NCBI GenBank assembly: GCA_039583695.1
Contig: JAVKSL010000066.1
Span: 1 to 15,811, forward strand
From: JAVKSL01 sp039583695
GTDB lineage: Bacteria > Actinomycetota > Acidimicrobiia > Acidimicrobiales > JAJPHD01
Direction of reading: 5' to 3'
Length of the DNA: 15,811 nucleotides
Position numbers and translations under genes: made by a program. Positions within the stretch are counted from its first letter, which is position 1. Each line of letters starts with the position of its first letter. The notes below the pieces were generated by a model that was given only the letters and a program-made list of their open reading frames with translations, was not told the DNA's origin and did not search any database. Positions 6,776 to 12,851 of the stretch are shown here, in pieces.

Positions 6776-9010
6776 TCAGCAGGTCCCAGGGGTGTCCAGG
6801 TCGGTGTTGATTGCGCTGCATACTCCTTGCGAGACGGCAGCATAGCCACCGAACACATCGACGGTCTGGATGTGGGGCGCCTCAGCCGTGAAGTAGTTGG
6901 CCGAGGCCGTCGGGACCGGCAGGTTGGGGTTGACCAGGATGATCGGGCCACCGTTCGTGGCTACCAGGGTGCCTCCGTCGAGCGCGTCCGGGAACAGGTC
7001 GCCCCTGGCTACCCCGACAACTGCCGGGTTGCCGAAGAATGCGGCCACCAAGGTATCAGTGGCGAACTCGTTGACTCCGGCTATCGGGGTGGCGTGCGGG
7101 TCGGCTGCAGCGGCTGGCCCACCCACCGCGAACACCGAGTCACCGGGGTGCGCCGCCAGGTAGGCGGAGGTCTCAGGCGCCATGGAGGTGCCGTCGGTGT
7201 ACAGGATCACCCCACTTTGGTGAATGGCTGCGGGTCCGGCCGACAGCCCGTCGGCAAAGTTGAGACCCGTCACCAGGAACACGGTGCCGGGGTCGCCTTG
7301 AGCGCCGGCGATGGCCACGGCTGTGGCGAACATGTTGGGGCCAGCCAAGCGGACTGGATCATAGCCAAGCCCGGAGAGCGTGGTGTCGATGCTTGGGGAA
7401 AGGACCCCGTACCCTCCGAGCAGGTAGACTGGCTTGTTAGCATGCGGCGTCAGCACCCGCTCGATCTCGGCGAGCACTGCGGGATCGATCGTCTTGGACA
7501 GGTTGGTCGGTGGGGTGAGGAGCAGCGGTCCGTGCTTTTGGGCCGCCAGGGGCACTCCCGCGAGGCCGTCCTGGTAGTCCAGGTCGGAGGCGAGGACCAC
7601 AGCGCTGGCTGAGCCAGTGCCGGGGAAGGCTGCCTGAGACACCTTGATCGCGGTCTGTATCCGGTTGATCCCCCCGAAGCGCATGGCTAGAGATGTGGTG
7701 TAGGTGAACTGCGCCGGGGAGCTCGGGCAGTTGTTCACCGAGACGACCACCGTGCCCTTGGCGTGAGCCGGCGAGGTGGCCGTGATCTGGGTGGACGACA
7801 CGACCTTCACGTTATTGGCCGGGCTGGACCCGAAGGCGACGGTGGCACCCGACGCGAAGTTCGTCCCGGTCACCGTCACCGGCGTGCCCCCACCCACCGG
7901 CCCGGAGGTCGGGCTGACGCTGGTCACCGTGATGCCCGACGGGCAGGAGAGCACCCCGCTGGTGTCAGCCGTCGAGCTGGACACGGTGATGGTGCCGGTG
8001 AGGATGGCCGAGAGGAGCCCGCCAGTCGGGAAGTTGAGGACCAGCGCCTGGGCCGAGGCGGTGTTGGTCGATGCGTCGTAGGACTGCTGGTTGAGGGTTA
8101 TGGAGAGGATCCCCAAGTTGATGACAGTGTTGGGTGCCGGGTTGATCGGGATGTTCACCGCTCCGCCCAGCAGGGAGATCGTCCCGACGTTGCTGTCCTC
8201 GTAAGGGTAAGGCAGCCCGCCGGGCGGGGCAGTTACGCCGGGAGCCGCGGCGCCAGCCGAGCTCTGGATCAAGCCGACGTCGACCAGGTCGGGCAGCAGG
8301 CTGCCCACGATCCCGCCGCTGGTGGAGCCAGTGGTGACGCTGCCGGACGAACCCAAGCAGACGAGGCCAAGAATGCAGCCGCTACCACTGCCGCTGGTGG
8401 AGGTCGAGGTGCTACCCAGCAGGCCCCCCAGCAGGCTCCCCAGGCCGCCGCTGGTGCTCGTGCCGCCGCTGGAGCCGCTGCAGCCGGTGAGGCCTCCCAG
8501 CAGGCCTCCGAGCACGCTGGTCACCCCTCCGGTGGAGCCACTGCCGAGCGCTCCGGTCCCCACCAGCTGGTTCAACGCGCTGCCCAGCAAGGGCAGGTTG
8601 GAGCTCCCGACGCTGCCGAGGGTGGTGCAGGTGAGGTTGTCCACGAGGCTCAGACCGGCCACCTTCTCCGAGGCGTTGGCGGCCCCGCCGGCTCCGGTGA
8701 CGGTACCCCCGGTGACGGTGACGGATCCGAGGTTCCCGGGCAGGTGGATGGTCCCGAGCGGGGCGGTGACCGTGCCGCCGGAGGCGGGGAGCGGGCCGGT
8801 GTCACCGAGGAGGATGCCGTTGTTGATCGGCGAGCCCAGCACGGTGACGTTGGCGAGGCCGACTGCGTAGGCCTCGCCGCTGTAGGACACGCCGGCGGCG
8901 GCGGTGGATGTGGTGCTGGCGAAGGCCGCCGGCGCGGCGGTTACGAGGACCCCGGCCGTGGTGAGCGCGGCAAACAGACCAGCTGCGAGCCCAAATGGGA
9001 ATCGGCGCAT
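6776..9010 (-). CDS. Secreted cell-wall-binding protein: N-terminal secreted domain, IPT/TIG domain and three CWB2 repeats
   Basis: A 744-aa surface protein. The ATG at 9010 is preceded by a purine-rich RBS (GAGGGGGCA). The signal peptide ends near AFA-S (about residue 31). Residues about 42-350 are homologous to the 241-aa neighbour (SYSGEAYAVGLANVTVLGSP; NLGILSITLNQQSYDASTNT). They are interrupted at about 155-232 by a Gly/Ser/Leu-rich insert of GGLLG, GSLLGG and STSTSGSGSG runs with several Cys. Residues about 354-438 form an IPT/TIG Ig-like fold (ITVTSVSPTSGPVGGGTPVT). From about 440 to the end are three cell-wall-binding type 2 units: RFGGINRIQTA (about 443), RLAGPNMFATA (about 552) and IAGVNEFATD (about 642), with the linking motifs YLLGGYGVL and VFAVGGPAA. 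By analogy with CWB2 proteins the C-terminal units should hold the protein non-covalently to wall polymers; the role of the N-terminal domain is unknown. Confidence 0.87.
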   Translation of the reverse strand: MRRFPFGLAAGLFAALTTAGVLVTAAPAAFASTTSTAAAGVSYSGEAYAVGLANVTVLGSPINNGILLGDTGPLPASGGTVTAPLGTIHLPGNLGSVTVTGGTVTGAGGAANASEKVAGLSLVDNLTCTTLGSVGSSNLPLLGSALNQLVGTGALGSGSTGGVTSVLGGLLGGLTGCSGSSGGTSTSGGLGSLLGGLLGSTSTSTSGSGSGCILGLVCLGSSGSVTTGSTSGGIVGSLLPDLVDVGLIQSSAGAAAPGVTAPPGGLPYPYEDSNVGTISLLGGAVNIPINPAPNTVINLGILSITLNQQSYDASTNTASAQALVLNFPTGGLLSAILTGTITVSSSTADTSGVLSCPSGITVTSVSPTSGPVGGGTPVTVTGTNFASGATVAFGSSPANNVKVVSSTQITATSPAHAKGTVVVSVNNCPSSPAQFTYTTSLAMRFGGINRIQTAIKVSQAAFPGTGSASAVVLASDLDYQDGLAGVPLAAQKHGPLLLTPPTNLSKTIDPAVLAEIERVLTPHANKPVYLLGGYGVLSPSIDTTLSGLGYDPVRLAGPNMFATAVAIAGAQGDPGTVFLVTGLNFADGLSAGPAAIHQSGVILYTDGTSMAPETSAYLAAHPGDSVFAVGGPAAAADPHATPIAGVNEFATDTLVAAFFGNPAVVGVARGDLFPDALDGGTLVATNGGPIILVNPNLPVPTASANYFTAEAPHIQTVDVFGGYAAVSQGVCSAINTDLDTPGTC
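8315..8548 (-). repeat. Gly/Leu/Ser low-complexity insert inside the secreted protein
   Basis: This stretch encodes repeated short motifs (GGLLGGL, GSLLGGLLG, STSTSTSGSGSG) with three Cys among them, about 78 residues long. The paralogous 241-aa protein has a shorter, unrelated middle segment at the matching place, so this is a lineage-specific expansion within a predicted loop. Confidence 0.6.
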
Positions 9011-9367
9011 TGCCCCCTCTTTCTCTCGTCCTCGTCAATAGCCCACGGGAGCCCCCCCGAGGGCGCTGGCCGCCTGAACTACGGCTGCCTGGCACAAATG
9101 GTGACGTGATCGTAGCCCTTTGTCACTGCCTAGTCAAGCCAGGATGATCAGATCGGGCTGACCCAAGCGTTCTAGACCGTTTTGACCACCAGTGGAGTAG
9201 CCTCGCGATGATGACCTGGACAGTCGAGCTGGTCTGCTGGCACGGACCGTGGGACGTCGACGACCCGGACGCCAACTTCATGGCAGGCTCAGATGACCTC
9301 CTGGCTCCGCCTGGCCCTGGTCGACCCCGGTGCGTACCCGGCGCAGCGCTGAGCGGGTGCCAGGGCC
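9011..9367. other. 357-bp intergenic region between the transpeptidase and CWB2-protein genes
   Basis: The region lies between two minus-strand genes. It contains the promoter at 9109-9137, a leader of about 92 nt, and some GC-rich imperfect inverted sequence just after the transpeptidase stop (around 9300-9367) with no T-run. I see no RNA gene. A plus-strand reading frame opens at 9208 but runs into the transpeptidase coding sequence and resembles nothing I know. Confidence 0.6.
9109..9137 (-). promoter_or_regulatory. Sigma70-type promoter for the 744-aa secreted protein gene
   Basis: On the minus strand a TTGACT -35 element (9132-9137) is followed by exactly 17 bp and a TACGAT -10 element (9109-9114), close to the housekeeping consensus. 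The predicted start is near 9102, giving a leader of about 92 nt before the ATG at 9010. Confidence 0.7.
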
Positions 9368-10618
9368 CTAGCCGACCACCTGGACGACAGTGCCGTAGGA
9401 CGTGTAGGGATACGCCTGCGCGGCGGCCGAAGGCGGCAGCTCAACGCAGCCCAGGCTCTGGGGGAACCCGAAGCTGTAACGGGGGAAGTAGTGGATCGCG
9501 TCACCACCGTTGAAGTAGGCCACGTATTTCACCGGGTCCGCATAGTGAGAGCCATCGGGATTGGTGCCCTTCATGACCTGGTAGGGCAGGCGCTCGTAGA
9601 CGTTGAAGGTCCCAAGCGCCGTCGGAGCAACTGAGATGCCGGTGTTGGCCAGGCTGTGGAGAACCACCTTGCCGTCGTGCCAGATGGTGAGGGTCTCGGG
9701 TCTGGACTCGCTGGCCAGGGCAAAGTTGTAGCCGCCCGTGTTCACGTAGCCGGTGGCCACGGCGTGGAACAGCGCCGCCCAGACCAATGGCCCGTCGATG
9801 CCGTCGACGGTCAGCCCGTGGTCGGCCTCGAAGGCCATGACCAGGCCCTTGGTCATGGCGTTGTACGAGCCCGGTTGCCACAGGGCGGTGAGGTTGGTGG
9901 GCCAGCCGGCCTGACGCCAGGCGAAGCTGCCCGCCGGGGGTGAGAAAGCAGCGGCTGCCTGCGCCGCGGTGTCAGTCGCCGAGATCGGGGTGCCCGAAGG
10001 GGCCCAGGTAAGTGGGGAGTAGCCGATGACCGACATGAGCTGCTGGAGACGCAGGGTCGAGCCCTGGGCAACGGTGAAGTGGTCCACGGCGCCCTTGGTG
10101 AGCGTTGCTCCGCTGGCGGAGAGGACACCGGCAGGTCCTCCGGGGATGGTGAGGGTCTCGGTGGTCATCGGGATGTAGCCACCGGCCGGGGTGAAGGTCA
10201 TGGTGTCCACGCCGCGCCGCCATGTGCCGGCGACCGCGGGGCTCAGGCTGGCCATAGGTGTCGAGGCCGCCAGGGTGCCGGAGAACGAGACGGTGACGCT
10301 GGCGCTGCCCCCCACCCCTGTGGCCCCGTTTGCAGGCGTGACCGACGTCACCGTGATCGGGCCTGGCGGCGGGTCAGTGGTGGTGGTGGAGCGCCCCGAG
10401 GAGTGGCCGGACCCGACGGGATCTGCGGCGACCACCGAGGCGGACCCGCTCCCCTGAGACGACAGGACTCCGACGGCCACGCCACCCACGACGACGACCA
10501 GCCCCGCGACCGAGGCACCGATGACCCACGCCGGGGTCTGGGTGCCACCCTTCAAGAAGCCTACGAGCCTTCTCGGGTGAAGCGGACCGTGTTGGAGATG
10601 CTTACCCACCGGAACCAT
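9368..10618 (-). CDS. Membrane-anchored L,D-transpeptidase (YkuD domain) with Ig-like and peptidoglycan-binding modules
   Basis: Predicted to form 3-3 peptide cross-links in peptidoglycan, or attach proteins to it, outside the membrane. 416 aa. A short basic cytoplasmic N-terminus precedes one membrane segment at about 30-52 (WVIGASVAGLVVVVGGVAVG), giving type II topology. A Ser/Thr/Pro linker (53-86) follows, then an Ig-like domain (about 87-175, ITVTSVTPANGATGV). A peptidoglycan-binding-1-like segment lies at about 238-290 (TALWQPGSYNAMTKGLVMAFE, GLTVDGIDGPLVWAALF), and the YkuD domain from about 305. The catalytic region has His376 and Cys391 in HYFPRYSFGFPQSLGCVEL; the usual motif ends S-x-G-C-[VI]-R, so Glu replaces Arg after Cys-Val. 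The ATG at 10618 has only an abutting AAAGG upstream, but a TACAAT -10 box lies at the right distance. It is divergent from ligA and upstream of the two secreted-protein genes. Confidence 0.9.
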   Translation of the reverse strand: MVPVGKHLQHGPLHPRRLVGFLKGGTQTPAWVIGASVAGLVVVVGGVAVGVLSSQGSGSASVVAADPVGSGHSSGRSTTTTDPPPGPITVTSVTPANGATGVGGSASVTVSFSGTLAASTPMASLSPAVAGTWRRGVDTMTFTPAGGYIPMTTETLTIPGGPAGVLSASGATLTKGAVDHFTVAQGSTLRLQQLMSVIGYSPLTWAPSGTPISATDTAAQAAAAFSPPAGSFAWRQAGWPTNLTALWQPGSYNAMTKGLVMAFEADHGLTVDGIDGPLVWAALFHAVATGYVNTGGYNFALASESRPETLTIWHDGKVVLHSLANTGISVAPTALGTFNVYERLPYQVMKGTNPDGSHYADPVKYVAYFNGGDAIHYFPRYSFGFPQSLGCVELPPSAAAQAYPYTSYGTVVQVVG

Positions 10619-10638
10619 CCTTTGCCTAGCGGATCATC

Positions 10639-10644
10639 ATTGTA
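10639..10644 (-). promoter_or_regulatory. -10 element of the L,D-transpeptidase gene
   Basis: TACAAT on the minus strand, with a predicted transcription start near 10632 and a leader of about 13 nt before the ATG at 10618. I find no good -35 at 16-19 bp spacing. It shares the 73-bp divergent region with the ligA promoter. Confidence 0.5.
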
Positions 10645-10678
10645 CTACTGACCCCTGCCGCGCAGGTCGCGTTGCACC

Positions 10679-10684
10679 TATTAT
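10679..10684 (+). promoter_or_regulatory. -10 element of ligA; transcript probably leaderless
   Basis: TATTAT ends 7 nt before the GTG at 10692, which places the transcription start at about the first base of the start codon. There is no room for a Shine-Dalgarno on such a transcript. The -35 region is weak. Confidence 0.55.
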
Positions 10685-10691
10685 CTGCGGG

Positions 10692-12731
10692 GTGGGCGAC
10701 GCGGCAGAGCGGGCAGGGCGGTTGCGAGGGCTCATTGCCCATCACAACGTCGCTTACCATGGTCTTGATTCCCCCGAGATCTCCGATGCTGAGTTTGACC
10801 AGCTAGTGGCGGAGCTGAAAGCGCTGGAGGCCGCCCATCCGGACCTGGCGGTCACCCCGCCAGCGGTTGGTGCCCCGCCCTCAACCGCGTTCTCCGAGGT
10901 CCGTCACAACGTTGCGATGATGAGCCTCGACAACGCCTTTACCCCAGCGGAGCTGGTCGCCTGGGGGGAGCGTCTGGATCGCCTGGCCTCTGGGGCCAGT
11001 GCCCTCACCCTGGTATGCGAGCTCAAGATAGATGGGGTGGCGGTGTCCCTGCGCTATGAGGACGGCCGTCTGGTCCGCGCCGCCACGCGCGGGAACGGCC
11101 TGGTAGGAGAGGATGTCACCTCCAACGTGTCCACGGTCGCCGCCATCCCACAGGCCCTCACGCCTGTTGAGGGAGTGGTCCCCTCGCTGCTGGAGGTCCG
11201 GGGTGAGCTGTACATGCGCCGGTCTGCGTTCGCGCAGCTGAACGCCGAGCGCGTCGCGGCTGGCCTTCCCATCTTCGCCAACCCCCGTAACTCCGCGGCT
11301 GGCTCGCTACGCCAGAAGGACCCTGCGGTGACGGCCAGTCGCGAGCTGCATTACTGGGCATATCATCTAGCTGAGGTCGAGGGTTTACCGGGGCTCACCA
11401 GCCACTTGCAAACGCTGGAGTACCTGCGCCGAGCCGGGCTGCCGGTGAACGGCGAGATAGTGGGCGTCGGGGGTCTGGAAGAGGCGACAAATTTCTGCAA
11501 AAGGTGGGAGGAGCGCCGGCACGACCTCGACTACGAGATCGACGGGGTGGTGATCAAGGTGGACGACCTCGCTGTTCGAAGCCAGCTGGGGGCCACCAGC
11601 CACCATCCTCGCTGGGCGATCGCCTACAAGTTCGCGCCCGAGGAGCGCAACACCGTGCTGACCGACATCATGGTGTCGATCGGAAAGAGCGGGAAGGCCA
11701 CGCCATTCGCCGTGCTGGAGCCAGTGGTCGTGTCCGGCTCCACCGTGCGTTTGGCCAGCTTGCACAATGAAGCTCAGGTGAGGCTCAAGGACCTGCGCCC
11801 CGGCGACACGGTGGTGGTCCACAAGGCGGGTGAGGTGATCCCCGAGGTTGTGGGCCCGGTGCTCGCTCTTCGGCCGCCGGGTCTGGCCCCCTGGTGCTTC
11901 CCTACGTCGTGCCCGTCGTGTGCCGCGCCGCTCACCCGTGGATGCGGGGAGGCGGACACGTTTTGCACCAACTTGGAGTGCCCGGCGCAGCGGGTCCAAC
12001 GGATCGCCCACTTCGCGTCCCGGGGGGCCATGGACATCGAGGGACTGGGTGAGTCCCGGGTGGCGTTGCTGACCTCGCTTGGCCTGCTGGGCGACGTTGG
12101 GGACATCTATACACTGCCGGCGAGCCGGGAGACCCTGCCGACATTGGACGGTTGGGGTCCGGTCTCGGTGGACAACCTGCTCCGGGCGATCGAGGCATCC
12201 AAGGCCGCACCCCTGGACCGCTTGCTGGTCGGCTTGTCGATTCGACATCTCGGAGGGTCGGGGGCCACGGTCCTGGCGCGGGCATTCGGGAGCCTGGAAG
12301 CACTCATGGCGGCTTCGGAGGCAGAGCTGTCGATGCTGGAGGGGATCGGTCCGAAGATCGCCGCCAGCGTGGCGGGATTCTTCGGGCTGGAGCGCAACCG
12401 GGAGGTGATCGCCAAGCTGCGGGCCTCAGGGGTGGATCCAATGAGCCCGATGAGCCCGGCGACGCCTGTGGTTGCCCAGACTCTCACCGGGTGCTCGGTG
12501 GTGGTCACCGGGACCTTGGAGGGTTGGTCTCGGGAGGCGGCCGAGGCGGAGATCGTGGCCCGGGGGGGCCGCTCGCCCGGCTCGGTGTCGGCCCGGACCA
12601 CCGCGGTAATTGCCGGGGAGGGGCCCGGGGCAGCCAAGCTGGCCGCCGCCGAGCGTTACGGAGTCCCGGTGCTGGACGAGGAGGGCTTTGCCCGGCTGCT
12701 CGAGACTGGCGAGATCCGTGGGCCGAGGTGA
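10692..12731 (+). CDS. ligA: NAD+-dependent DNA ligase LigA
   Basis: Seals nicks in duplex DNA using NAD+, for Okazaki-fragment joining and excision repair. 679 aa, the normal length. The order is complete. An N-terminal Ia domain opens with LRGLIAHHNVAYHGLDSPEISDAEFD. The adenylation domain has the nucleotide-accepting Lys112 in CELKIDGVAVSL, then TRGNGLVGEDVTSN, NPRNSAAGSLRQKDP and the later WAIAYKFAPEE. An OB fold follows (VLEPVVVSGSTVRLASLHN, DTVVVHKAGEVIP). The zinc finger is Cys407, Cys410, Cys425 and Cys430 (C-x2-C-x14-C-x4-C). Helix-hairpin-helix repeats include LSMLEGIGPKIAASVAGFF, and a BRCT domain runs from about 598 (GCSVVVTGTLEGWSREAAE) to the end. GTG at 10692 is preferred because it puts the conserved Ia domain at the N-terminus and sits 7 nt after a TATTAT box. 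No family residue appears missing. It stands alone between a divergent transpeptidase gene and a permease gene that has its own leader. Confidence 0.98.
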   Translation: MGDAAERAGRLRGLIAHHNVAYHGLDSPEISDAEFDQLVAELKALEAAHPDLAVTPPAVGAPPSTAFSEVRHNVAMMSLDNAFTPAELVAWGERLDRLASGASALTLVCELKIDGVAVSLRYEDGRLVRAATRGNGLVGEDVTSNVSTVAAIPQALTPVEGVVPSLLEVRGELYMRRSAFAQLNAERVAAGLPIFANPRNSAAGSLRQKDPAVTASRELHYWAYHLAEVEGLPGLTSHLQTLEYLRRAGLPVNGEIVGVGGLEEATNFCKRWEERRHDLDYEIDGVVIKVDDLAVRSQLGATSHHPRWAIAYKFAPEERNTVLTDIMVSIGKSGKATPFAVLEPVVVSGSTVRLASLHNEAQVRLKDLRPGDTVVVHKAGEVIPEVVGPVLALRPPGLAPWCFPTSCPSCAAPLTRGCGEADTFCTNLECPAQRVQRIAHFASRGAMDIEGLGESRVALLTSLGLLGDVGDIYTLPASRETLPTLDGWGPVSVDNLLRAIEASKAAPLDRLLVGLSIRHLGGSGATVLARAFGSLEALMAASEAELSMLEGIGPKIAASVAGFFGLERNREVIAKLRASGVDPMSPMSPATPVVAQTLTGCSVVVTGTLEGWSREAAEAEIVARGGRSPGSVSARTTAVIAGEGPGAAKLAAAERYGVPVLDEEGFARLLETGEIRGPR

Positions 12732-12772
12732 CGCCGGTGGATCCTGAGCAAGCACGGCGCCGCTCAATGGCG

Positions 12773-12830
12773 TAGCATATCGGTGCTGGCAGGTCGCGCG
12801 TGACCAGGGGGGTCCGGTAGGTCCTGCCGG
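12773..12830 (+). promoter_or_regulatory. Possible promoter and structured leader of the permease gene
   Basis: A TAGCAT box at 12773-12778 would start transcription near 12785. From there GCTGGCAGG (12785-12793) can pair with CCTGCCGGT (12823-12831), nine pairs including two wobbles. It encloses a small GACC-AGGGG-GGTC hairpin (12802-12814). The -35 region is poor, and stems of this kind arise easily by chance in GC-rich DNA. It matches no riboswitch class I know. Confidence 0.25.
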
Positions 12831-12851
12831 TTGGAAACGGGGTGTGGCGAC

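Noticed and set aside
6668..7612. A 314-codon plus-strand open frame across the CWB2 repeats and the intergenic hairpin
   Set aside because: It is antisense to clear CWB2 repeats and has no recognisable motif or RBS support.
7763..9109. A 448-codon plus-strand open frame opposite the secreted CWB2 protein
   Set aside because: Low-complexity Gly/Ala/Arg translation with no domain; the minus-strand gene has signal peptide, TIG and CWB2 units, an RBS and a promoter.
9208..9513. A 101-codon plus-strand frame starting in the intergenic region
   Set aside because: The first 50 residues lie in otherwise empty sequence, but the frame then runs antisense through the catalytic end of the L,D-transpeptidase and shows no family resemblance.
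10079..10651. A 190-codon plus-strand frame opposite the 5' half of the transpeptidase gene
   Set aside because: Antisense to the Ig-like and membrane-anchor coding region, no motif, and it crosses the divergent promoters.
12831..12851. TTG at 12831 as the permease start
   Set aside because: It would add METGCGD with no RBS and overlaps the possible leader stem; the ATG at 12852 is better placed.
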